64,000 nucleotides of DNA, taken from contig CAVZKR010000007.1 of assembly GCA_963775935.1 (NCBI GenBank), forward strand, positions 1-64,000, read 5' to 3'. Within the stretch, counting starts at the first letter, position 1; every line of letters begins with the position of its first letter. Below are positions 8,828 to 16,372 of the stretch, piece after piece. Under the pieces are notes generated by a model, which worked only from the letters and a program-made list of their open reading frames with translations, did not search any database and was not told the origin of the DNA. Made by a program: the position numbers and the translations under genes. Source of the stretch: JBBIPA01 sp963775935 (GTDB lineage: Bacteria > Chloroflexota > Dehalococcoidia > GIF9 > UBA5629).

Positions 8828-9745
8828 TTAAGGTGTAAGTACTAGAAAGTGGAGGCCACACCGCCCAGCATAATCTTTGATGGTATCGATTGTCGGTCCT
8901 GAGGGAAACATGATATTGACACCACCTTGTGGTGTTTGCTCTGAACGCAACCTAGCAAGCCACAAGATTTCCTCGTTCTGAGGAAATCTGCTGAGAACAG
9001 TTTTAATTGCATCCACACCTACCACATGGATGCGTACCCATTCATTTTCAGAGATAATATCTTCAATGGATGTTATCTCTTCTAGCGTCTTATTACGGTT
9101 AGTGCCTGTAATCAAAGTGAAGTGCCATTTGTTATCTTCTAACCACGAATATAGCTCATATCCTTTCATAGAATGTGGAAGCTTATCTACTGCCGTTGCT
9201 GACAGCGTGGTTGTTAACTTGCCAGCCTGCTCAAGCGACTTCATTACTTCTGCGTTGTTCCTGGGGTCTTCACCCCTGTAGAAAGAAGATGATGGATAAC
9301 CTAGCTCAAGCTTGATAACCTTCGAATCCCGAGAGCTGAGTGGCTTCCAGATGGTGACGCCGTCAAACGAAATAGATGAAATCGGGGTCCAGAAAGCCCC
9401 CCAATAGATGAGTTTCCTGTCGACGCAAACCACAAACGACTTGCCTCTAACCGGGACTTCCAGGCTGGAAATACGATCAAAAGTATTTGCAGTGAGCGTA
9501 ATCTCGTGTGTTTTAGCATTATACGAAATGATATCATTCATCGCGATAACAGGCTGTTCTACGATGCCGACGTGACTTAAGGCTGGCATCTGTGCAGGAG
9601 GAATATCTCCTTTGGTCAAGTAAATGGCAAATCCTTCGTGGTTCGAGGCAGAACAACCGCTTGATGTGAGAAGAATGCAGACTATAACAGCAGCGAGTTT
9701 TGCGTAGATATGACCGAATAACGTTTTAATTAGACCTTCCTGCAT
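8828..9745 (-). CDS. Predicted lipoprotein of unknown function
   Basis: 305 residues. The N-terminus has a basic start, a hydrophobic stretch (KLAAVIVCILLT) and the lipobox-like SSGC at about residues 28-31, predicting export and lipid attachment at the cysteine. The rest is soluble and mixed alpha/beta. No conserved domain was recognised. It sits between the fusion gene and the tRNA-fragment repeat, in the segment bounded by the two 27-bp repeats, and has no counterpart in the left copy of the locus. Confidence 0.6.
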   Translation of the reverse strand: MQEGLIKTLFGHIYAKLAAVIVCILLTSSGCSASNHEGFAIYLTKGDIPPAQMPALSHVGIVEQPVIAMNDIISYNAKTHEITLTANTFDRISSLEVPVRGKSFVVCVDRKLIYWGAFWTPISSISFDGVTIWKPLSSRDSKVIKLELGYPSSSFYRGEDPRNNAEVMKSLEQAGKLTTTLSATAVDKLPHSMKGYELYSWLEDNKWHFTLITGTNRNKTLEEITSIEDIISENEWVRIHVVGVDAIKTVLSRFPQNEEILWLARLRSEQTPQGGVNIMFPSGPTIDTIKDYAGRCGLHFLVLTP

Positions 9746-9839
9746 TTGTGATTTTCTCTGATTATTAACTCAACAAGAACCCTTGTGTTATTATGCCACA
9801 CAATACAAGAAGTAAATAACCACAATCAAACCTGAATGA

Positions 9840-9866
9840 AGGTTCGAATCCTGCCCGAGGAGCCAA
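9840..9866 (+). repeat. tRNA 3'-end fragment, direct repeat copy 2 (candidate attachment site)
   Basis: Identical to 3374-3400 over 27 bases: T-loop TTCGAAT, CCTGC, acceptor strand CCGAGGA, then G and CCA. Here the match stops at the T-stem (upstream is CCTGAATGA), so less of the tRNA is present than in copy 1. It is 56 bases from the stop codon of the intact sigma gene, compared with 60 bases for copy 1. The repeat and the sigma gene therefore travel together. Confidence 0.7.
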
Positions 9867-9922
9867 AATCCCTAACCAGCTATTTGCCCCCCGTATCCCT
9901 GTACCAGGTAAAGCTTACCGAT

Positions 9923-11482
9923 TTAATCCAGGAAATCTTTGAGCTTGCGGCTGCGGCTGGGATGACGTAGCTTCCGTAGTGCCTTAGCCTCAATCTGGCG
10001 AATTCGCTCCCGGGTTACATGAAATTCTGCGCCGACTTCCTCCAGGGTTCGAGCCCTTCCGTCCTCCAGGCCAAACCTAAGCACCAGAATCCTTCGCTCA
10101 CGCTCAGTGAGCTCTTTAAGAACGTTTTGAAGCTGTTGTTTGAGCAGCGCCCCTGAAGCCGCATCGGCTGGTGACATGGTGGCTTTGTCCTCAATAAAAT
10201 CGCCAATATGACTGTCTCCCTCTTCACCAATAGGCATTTCTAAAGACATTGGCATTTGAGACAATTTCACAATTTCCCCTACTTTTTTGGAGGAGATCTC
10301 CATACCACTACCAATTTCCTCGTAGCTTGGCTCGCGCCCATATTCCTGGGTTAAGCGACGATTTGTCCTGTATAGTTTATTGATAGTTTCCACCATATGT
10401 ACCGGAATACGAATGGTGCGAGACTGATCAGCTAATGCCCTGGTAATAGCCTGTCTAATCCACCAGGTAGCATACGTACTGAATTTAAAGCCCCTCCTGT
10501 ATTGGAATTTCTCCACGGCTCGGAATAGCCCAATGTTCCCTTCTTGAATAAGGTCAAGGAGTGGCATTCCATGATGGACATATTTTTTTGCAATACTGAC
10601 TACCAGTCGTAGATTTGCTTCAGTAAGATGTTTTTCGGATTCCTCCGCTGTTTTTTTTACCTTGTCGAAAAAAGATTTAAACTGTTGTCTTTTGGATTGG
10701 AGCTGGGAAAGGAACTCGGGATTAATCGGCTCACGAACGATAGACTCCACCTTACGCCATGAAGTTTTATCCCCAATAATACTAAATAGTTCTGGAGGTA
10801 AAAGGCGGCTATTCAAGAATACGCTGATTAATTTCTGTTCTACTTCAGAGATGTCTTCTTCACTGGTTTCTGAAATATCTTTAATCAACGTTTGGTCGAT
10901 TACGCTTTTGATTGCAGCTTCTAGCTTTTCATTGCAAATATTCCTGACAAAGCTATTTTCAGGAGGAAGCTTAAGCCGTTTAGTAAGAATGCCGATTAAA
11001 GGTTGAGCGGCAAGCAGATGCCTGAGTAAAAAAATTATGACATCTTCAGTTGTTGGATAACTATTGTATTGTTTAAAATAAAGCTTCTCTATCTTTTTAA
11101 GGTATGTGGCTTCTTCTAATTTACCGGCTAATACTTTCTCATCGTTTGCCGTGATAAGCTGGACTTTGCCTATATCGCGGAGGTATGCATGTACAGGGTC
11201 ATCTATTGCTTCCTGAATGCTTAGCCCTTCCTCTGGCGTCGATAGCGCAGACCTGGCTTCTGCTCCGGGTTTACCGAGCAAATCCTCTTCAGACTCCTCA
11301 TTTTCCCAATGAGAAGTCTCTCCTGTACCATCTTCTTCCAGCTCTTCATCGAGAAGCGCTTCAGGTTCATGGTCGACGTCAAGTACATCATCAAGGACTA
11401 ACGTATCGTTTCTCTTCCTATCAGGGAAAAAAGATAGGAGTTCTTCATCCCAGCGTATATTCACTTCTTGCTCTTTTTTCAT
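9923..11482 (-). CDS. RNA polymerase sigma factor, RpoD/SigA family, copy 2 (intact)
   Basis: 519 residues from the ATG at 11482. An acidic N-terminal region (about 1-85) precedes region 1.2 (DPVHAYLRDIGKVQLITAND), a long non-conserved insert (about 130-280), region 2 (LRLVVSIAKKYVHHGMPLLD, then FKFSTYATWWIRQAITRALA, the -10-recognition and melting segment), region 3 (REPSYEEIGSGMEISSKKV) and region 4 with the -35-binding helix-turn-helix (TLEEVGAEFHVTRERIRQIE, KALRKLRHPSRSRKLKDFLD). It is a full-length group 1/2 sigma factor, not ECF. Whether it is the housekeeping factor or an alternative paralog cannot be told here. Its place among accessory genes beside a frameshifted copy favours an extra paralog. 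Confidence 0.85.
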   Translation of the reverse strand: MKKEQEVNIRWDEELLSFFPDRKRNDTLVLDDVLDVDHEPEALLDEELEEDGTGETSHWENEESEEDLLGKPGAEARSALSTPEEGLSIQEAIDDPVHAYLRDIGKVQLITANDEKVLAGKLEEATYLKKIEKLYFKQYNSYPTTEDVIIFLLRHLLAAQPLIGILTKRLKLPPENSFVRNICNEKLEAAIKSVIDQTLIKDISETSEEDISEVEQKLISVFLNSRLLPPELFSIIGDKTSWRKVESIVREPINPEFLSQLQSKRQQFKSFFDKVKKTAEESEKHLTEANLRLVVSIAKKYVHHGMPLLDLIQEGNIGLFRAVEKFQYRRGFKFSTYATWWIRQAITRALADQSRTIRIPVHMVETINKLYRTNRRLTQEYGREPSYEEIGSGMEISSKKVGEIVKLSQMPMSLEMPIGEEGDSHIGDFIEDKATMSPADAASGALLKQQLQNVLKELTERERRILVLRFGLEDGRARTLEEVGAEFHVTRERIRQIEAKALRKLRHPSRSRKLKDFLD

Positions 11483-11520
11483 TCCTTTACCTTACAGTTT
11501 TAACTGACCTGCTCTAAATC

Positions 11521-11570
11521 ATTGTACCACTTTTTACGTTTATGACCTGCCTACCACTACCTGCACCACC
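11521..11570 (-). promoter_or_regulatory. Conserved promoter region of sigma factor copy 2
   Basis: Counterpart of 5061-5110: extended -10 TGGTACAAT on the minus strand, with GCAGGT repeats upstream. Conservation of this block, while the sequence further upstream differs completely, suggests it is the functional control region. Confidence 0.45.
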
Positions 11571-11646
11571 CACCCTGGCCGGGGCTGCAGTCCCAGATGG
11601 GACAGGCACCTACCGTGTAATATAACCATTTGCACCTCTTTTAGCA

Positions 11647-11681
11647 AGGAGTGGGGTACTTGGTACTCTACTCCTTTTTTT
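11647..11681 (+). terminator. Rho-independent terminator-like hairpin
   Basis: AGGAGTGGGGTA (11647-11658) can pair with TACTCTACTCCT (11664-11675) using two G-U pairs, and is followed by a run of seven T. No rightward gene ends nearby, so either a short unrecognised transcript ends here or the hairpin is a relic. The rest of 11571-11785 shows no gene. Confidence 0.55.
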
Positions 11682-11785
11682 GTGGTGGGGAGGTAATACG
11701 CCGCAGAATTAGTAAGGTGTGTTAATTAAGCATTGGGTAATATTCGAGCAGAACACGTAGCCAGAAAGTATGACCAAGCAAGCTA

Positions 11786-12313
11786 TCAAACTCTAGCTTT
11801 ACTTATAACAACTATAGATGGCACAGTAGTCCCATCCATTGTCTTGATGGCTTTCCCCGTTGCCATTTCCAATAGCTCGTCAAGAGTCCCAAAATTAAGA
11901 GCTTCAGCAGGGCAGGATACCGCACAGGCAGGCTCTCTGCCAATTCCTATACAGAAATCACACTTCTGCATGATGCCGTCGTCACCGAACTGTGGCACAC
12001 CGTAAGGACATGCCGAGAAGCAGTCTTGGCAGCCATTGCACTTATCCCTATCAACCACGACAATACCATCCTCAATCCGTTTACTGATAGCTCCGGTGGG
12101 GCACACCGCAGCACAGGCCGGCTTATCACAGTGCATACAGGCTATGGAGAAAAAAGTTCTGGTAACATTGGGGTACTCACCACCCCAGGTCTCAACGACT
12201 CGCCTCAATTTTACTCCCGGTTCTATATTATGAGTGCTCTTACACGCCACTTCACAGGTGCGACATTGAATACACCTACCCGCATCATAGTAAAAACCGT
12301 ATTGCTTTGACAT
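11786..12313 (-). CDS. 4Fe-4S ferredoxin subunit of a molybdopterin oxidoreductase (DmsB/PhsB/NrfC type)
   Basis: 175 residues with four cysteine clusters typical of this family: CIQCRTCEVACK (about 14-25), CMHCDKPACAAVCPTGAI (about 60-77), CNGCQDCFSACPYG (about 92-105) and CDFCIGIGREPACAVSC (about 118-134). These hold four [4Fe-4S] clusters that carry electrons to or from the catalytic subunit. It lies 45 bases downstream of that catalytic subunit on the same strand and forms a two-gene operon with it. No membrane anchor subunit is adjacent, so the route to the quinone pool or cytoplasm is unclear. Confidence 0.9.
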   Translation of the reverse strand: MSKQYGFYYDAGRCIQCRTCEVACKSTHNIEPGVKLRRVVETWGGEYPNVTRTFFSIACMHCDKPACAAVCPTGAISKRIEDGIVVVDRDKCNGCQDCFSACPYGVPQFGDDGIMQKCDFCIGIGREPACAVSCPAEALNFGTLDELLEMATGKAIKTMDGTTVPSIVVISKARV

Positions 12314-12358
12314 TATCTATACATACCTTTCTTGGATTACGCTGATATTTGTTCAGCT

Positions 12359-14605
12359 TTATCCAGTGCTCCCTGCTTTTCGTACTTCGACAAGGGTCTG
12401 TTTAGGCATGGCTGTTACCACTGGATCAAAGGCTTTTTTCGGATCTGTACTGTACATGATATTTATGTTGGCGCCTCCGTCTAATAGAGGATAGTCCGGT
12501 AGCTTCAGCTCAGGACAAGCCTGCCACCACCCATGGAGACCCATAACTGTATCCGGCCGTATCCCAGGAAAGTATATAGCTTTTACTTTCATCCACCCAT
12601 GCGGTGATTCAACAATTACCCAATCGCCGTCAGCTATGCCTCGCGACTTAGCTGTCTCAGGATGAATATGTATCCATGGTTCAGGTTGAATCTCACGCAG
12701 ATAAGGTAAATTGTGCAACCACCCGTGGTTATATACATCGGAGGTATGTGTATCAAAAAGGATAAGCGGATACTTTTTTAGTAGCTCCGGGGTACCCCTG
12801 GGGCTCTCTGGTGGCTCTACCCATTCAGGAAGCGGATTAAACCCATTCTCCTCGAAAGTAGTGTTATATATGGCTACTTTGCCCTGGGGAAGATACGGAG
12901 CCTTCGAAAGCCGGGGGCTGGGAGTGGCGAAGATTTGCTCATACTTTTCGTAAACCATAGGCTTAGGCTCATAAACAATGCCCGTAGGATGTGTCCTCAG
13001 TTCATCCATAGTCATGCCAAAATTTTCTAGCTGATAGTTCATGCACTCTTCGATGCTACCATGCCAGAAGTCATCCCCATAACCCATCTTGACGGCAAGA
13101 TCGAGCCAGAACTCATAATCCGACTTATAATCTCCCAATGGCTCAATCACCTTATTTCTCGCCATAATCCAATTGGCGCCTACGCCCATCGGGACTTCGA
13201 ACGGATGGTCGCATTCGTACATGGTGGCTACGGGAATCACCACATCAGCCCAGGGCATCGATGAAGTCTCCATCACGTCAATGACGACAAAGAATTCCAG
13301 CTTCTTAAGCGCTTCTACTACTCTCCTGGTACCACGAGTGATTACCGTGGGTTGAGTGCCGGGGGCGATTATTGTCCTGATGGTGTATGGCTCTCCGGTT
13401 AGAACGCTGTCGAGACAGCGGTAGTAAGCAGAAGAAGTGCCTTCTATGAAGGGTTGAAAACAGCTAGGAAACTCTGGGGCTACAAGCTTGTCTATCAACT
13501 CCTGCGTAAATCTATCCCTAGGAAGCACAGGCTTTACTGCCGGCATTGTACTACCAGTAGGCACGACATTTCCTCCAGGCCTGTCGAGGTTCCCGCTTAT
13601 GGCCATCAAGATGACAACGGCGCGCATTGCATTATTTGAGTTCACGGTTTGGTCAAACGCATTTCCTACATGGATACATGCTGACTTAGCTGTCCCGTAC
13701 AGCCGGGCAACCTGCTTTATCTGGTCGACCGTCAACCCCGTTATCGGCTCGGCCCATTCCGGAGTATATTTCTGGATGTGAGGCACAAGTTTATCGAAAC
13801 CGTAACACCATTTTGAGACGAAATCGGCGTCGTAAAGGTGCTCATTGATGATGACATTCAGCATGGCTAGAGCAAGAGCACCGTCAGTGCCGGGCCTAAT
13901 AGGGATCCACATATCAGCCTTGGCTGCATCTGGCTGCATCTCCGGCTTTATCACTATAAGCTTGGCACCCCTCTCTTTAGCGTCTAAAATTCTCTTCAGG
14001 GTGCCCATAGGTGTACCAGAATAGACGGGATTGGCTCCCCATATCACAATAAGGTCAGCATTATCGTAATCTGCGCTACCTGCAAATATAGGTGATCCCA
14101 TTGTGTAAGCAAAGCCAAAAGCCCTTTGTATGGCACAGAGGCCGCTATGACAATAGTTAGGACTACCATGTACAGTCAGGAACCGTTTAAAATACTCCTT
14201 ATAGGTTCGGTGCTGTGGCGAGAGAATAGCCAGGGACTCCGGCCCATATTTCTCTTTTTGCTCCTTGAGTTTGCTGGCGATAATATCAAGAGCTTCGTCC
14301 CACGTGACCTTCTCGAACTTACCTTCACCCTTCTCCCCAACTCGCTTCAACGGGTATCTCAGGCGTTGTGGTGAATAAAGCCACTGCGCAGATGCATACG
14401 CCTTGGCGCATAATTTACCCTTGTTTATGGGAGACTCCTTCATGCCTTCAACTCTTACTAACTTGCCGTCTCTTACATAACAGTTAAGCCCACAGCACAT
14501 CATTGGGCCACACAACGAACAGAAGGTCCGCACCATATGTTCCTCTTTATCCTTGGCTCGTGCCGATTCCGTTACTTTTCTTATATGAGTCTTTTTTCCG
14601 CTCAT
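12359..14605 (-). CDS. Molybdopterin oxidoreductase catalytic subunit (DMSO reductase family)
   Basis: 748 residues. The N-terminal CSLCGPMMCCGLNC with a later KGKLCAKAYA is the [4Fe-4S] site of this superfamily. NYCHSGLCAIQRAFGF, at about 150-165, contains the probable metal ligand (a Cys). Further motifs are DLIVIWGANPVYSGTP and PIRPGTDGALALAMLN (pterin-binding regions), and the C-terminal domain contains HPETAKSRGIADGDWVIVES. No Tat signal is seen, so it is probably cytoplasmic. The substrate cannot be read from sequence; formate-dehydrogenase-like, polysulfide/thiosulfate or hydroxylase-type activities are all possible. Neighbouring BKACE and carboxylase genes suggest a role in breakdown of a small organic substrate. 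Confidence 0.88.
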   Translation of the reverse strand: MSGKKTHIRKVTESARAKDKEEHMVRTFCSLCGPMMCCGLNCYVRDGKLVRVEGMKESPINKGKLCAKAYASAQWLYSPQRLRYPLKRVGEKGEGKFEKVTWDEALDIIASKLKEQKEKYGPESLAILSPQHRTYKEYFKRFLTVHGSPNYCHSGLCAIQRAFGFAYTMGSPIFAGSADYDNADLIVIWGANPVYSGTPMGTLKRILDAKERGAKLIVIKPEMQPDAAKADMWIPIRPGTDGALALAMLNVIINEHLYDADFVSKWCYGFDKLVPHIQKYTPEWAEPITGLTVDQIKQVARLYGTAKSACIHVGNAFDQTVNSNNAMRAVVILMAISGNLDRPGGNVVPTGSTMPAVKPVLPRDRFTQELIDKLVAPEFPSCFQPFIEGTSSAYYRCLDSVLTGEPYTIRTIIAPGTQPTVITRGTRRVVEALKKLEFFVVIDVMETSSMPWADVVIPVATMYECDHPFEVPMGVGANWIMARNKVIEPLGDYKSDYEFWLDLAVKMGYGDDFWHGSIEECMNYQLENFGMTMDELRTHPTGIVYEPKPMVYEKYEQIFATPSPRLSKAPYLPQGKVAIYNTTFEENGFNPLPEWVEPPESPRGTPELLKKYPLILFDTHTSDVYNHGWLHNLPYLREIQPEPWIHIHPETAKSRGIADGDWVIVESPHGWMKVKAIYFPGIRPDTVMGLHGWWQACPELKLPDYPLLDGGANINIMYSTDPKKAFDPVVTAMPKQTLVEVRKAGSTG

Positions 14606-15140
14606 ACCTATTAGCTCCTAATCCAGTAATAAGGCTCCGTAGAACTATTAATTAAATCTAACTGTCACGTATGAACAATAAAGAGGAAAATCTTCCCTAG
14701 TTAATATTCTGCTCTTCTAAGGTAATATATAAGGTATAATGGACTATCGAGAAGATTTTGATAGCGCAGTGACCTATGTAGCCTAATCGATTATAGCGTT
14801 TCCACAATTGATCAGTCAATATCTTGAGTGTGGGACGTTGTTGACAGGCCTTGAAACGAAGATTATAATTCGATTTTGATAGCAATTCCTGCAGGAGTAC
14901 CTCAAGGAAAATTGGCTATTTGACTCACCGCTACCGATTTTTCCGCACAATATAAAACAAAGCCAGGTAAACACTCAAAGACTGAGGGGTATAATAGTAG
15001 CAGGAGGCTGTGTGATGCAATCAGTGAACTCGATAACAATAACAGTGGCTTGAAGAGTTGAGAACGGTGTCGATTTTTCTTCCGACATTTTATATTCCCT
15101 GATGTCCGAATAAAGATGTATATCAAGGAGGTTGTATAGC
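14606..15140. other. Intergenic stretch between divergent operons
   Basis: 535 bases between the leftward oxidoreductase and the rightward BKACE gene. It must contain both promoters. It is AT-rich; a few short open frames exist but none has a ribosome-binding site or recognisable protein. Confidence 0.4.
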
Positions 15141-16190
15141 ATGGCGGGAAAGCTAGATTCCAGTGAATTATCACCTTTTGGTCGCACCGATATAGAAAAT
15201 GAGATGCTCGAGATGGCCAACCATGTCTTGATAGAGCCGAGAATCTCAACGATGGATAGGAAGCTCATAATTGAGGCCGCGACTCCCGGCCATAATCCTG
15301 CACTGCTGTGGGAACAATTTGGTATTAAAAATATGCCCCCCAGGACAATGGAAGAGCAAGCTGCGGCAATCATCGAATGTGGAAAAGCAGGGGCTGCTGC
15401 CATCCACGTTCACCCGCGAGACCCCTCTAATAAGTACAATTATGAAGCAGCCGCCGGTAAATCCATGTCAGCGGAACTAATGGCAGAGTTGCTTGACCTA
15501 GTTTACCAGAAAGTTGATATGGTACCACTGAGTCATGCCTGGCATCCAAAGAATTGGGAAGACCTGGCAGAGGCGGACTTTATCGCACCTACCAGGGAAC
15601 TACTTGACATTGGGAAAGGCAACAAGTACATACAGGGCAATGTTATCCCCACCTGGATAAATCCTATGAGTAGAAGGGGCTTGCTATCTGCCTGGTTCAC
15701 GGCTGACGCATTGAAGAAGGGTATATCCTACCTTGAGGAGAACAATGTGAAGCCTCTTATTGCATTACATGTTGACCATTTTATGTGGTTCAAGCACAGC
15801 ATACTTGACGCGGGTGTGATGAAGACACGACCTCATCTGAATATACAGGAAGGAAAACACGGGGTGAACAGGGTATTTGATGACCCTATGTCCTACTTAA
15901 GTTTGATCAGCAGCTTAGAGCTGGTGAGAAAAACTGTGCCTGATTGTACTATCGGGCTTCACGCGGGTGGTAGAAACTGGCTGCCCATGACGGTGCTGGG
16001 GATAATGCTTGGCGTTGATCTGGTACGTGTTGGTATTGAAGACCAGTTCTGGGCATGCCCGCATAAAGACCAGGTTATTAAAAGACCAGCAGAAGCTGTA
16101 GAGAAGGTAGCCCAAATCGCAAGGGCATTGGAAAGAGAGATTGCCACCCCGGCTGAAGCCAGAGAAATTTTAGGAATAAAGGTTACCTAA
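15141..16190 (+). CDS. BKACE-family beta-keto acid cleavage enzyme (DUF849)
   Basis: 349 residues from the ATG at 15141, nine bases after AAGGAGG. The motif AAAIHVHPRDP contains the two histidines of the BKACE metal site, and IGLHAGGRNWLP and GVDLVRVGIEDQFWACP are characteristic C-terminal TIM-barrel segments. BKACE enzymes condense a beta-keto acid with acetyl-CoA to give acetoacetate and a new CoA ester (for example 3-keto-5-aminohexanoate cleavage). Here the N-terminus is about 45 residues longer than the core family. The gene lies upstream of acetone-carboxylase-like genes; acetoacetate would link the two steps, but that is inference. Confidence 0.8.
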   Translation: MAGKLDSSELSPFGRTDIENEMLEMANHVLIEPRISTMDRKLIIEAATPGHNPALLWEQFGIKNMPPRTMEEQAAAIIECGKAGAAAIHVHPRDPSNKYNYEAAAGKSMSAELMAELLDLVYQKVDMVPLSHAWHPKNWEDLAEADFIAPTRELLDIGKGNKYIQGNVIPTWINPMSRRGLLSAWFTADALKKGISYLEENNVKPLIALHVDHFMWFKHSILDAGVMKTRPHLNIQEGKHGVNRVFDDPMSYLSLISSLELVRKTVPDCTIGLHAGGRNWLPMTVLGIMLGVDLVRVGIEDQFWACPHKDQVIKRPAEAVEKVAQIARALEREIATPAEAREILGIKVT

Positions 16191-16372
16191 AAGTAATTTC
16201 ATTGTACATACGCCAATCAATCTGTCACCAAGTGCTGACAAAAGAAAAGGTTTGTCCAGATTCAGGAATACAACGTAGAGAGTGACCTCAAAAAATTGCT
16301 GGGAGTAATTCCTCGAGACACATAATCTATGTGAGCCAGGTATTACAGGGGCAGAAAGGAAGCTGAAAAGTA

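Noticed and set aside
12359..14605. Specific naming of the molybdopterin enzyme (formate dehydrogenase, acetylene hydratase or thiosulfate reductase)
   Set aside because: Superfamily motifs are clear but no substrate-defining residue or partner gene was seen, and the ferredoxin subunit is shared by many subgroups.
14697..14885. Leftward 62-codon open frame in the gap between oxidoreductase and BKACE
   Set aside because: No ribosome-binding site and no recognisable family; composition looks like AT-rich intergenic sequence.
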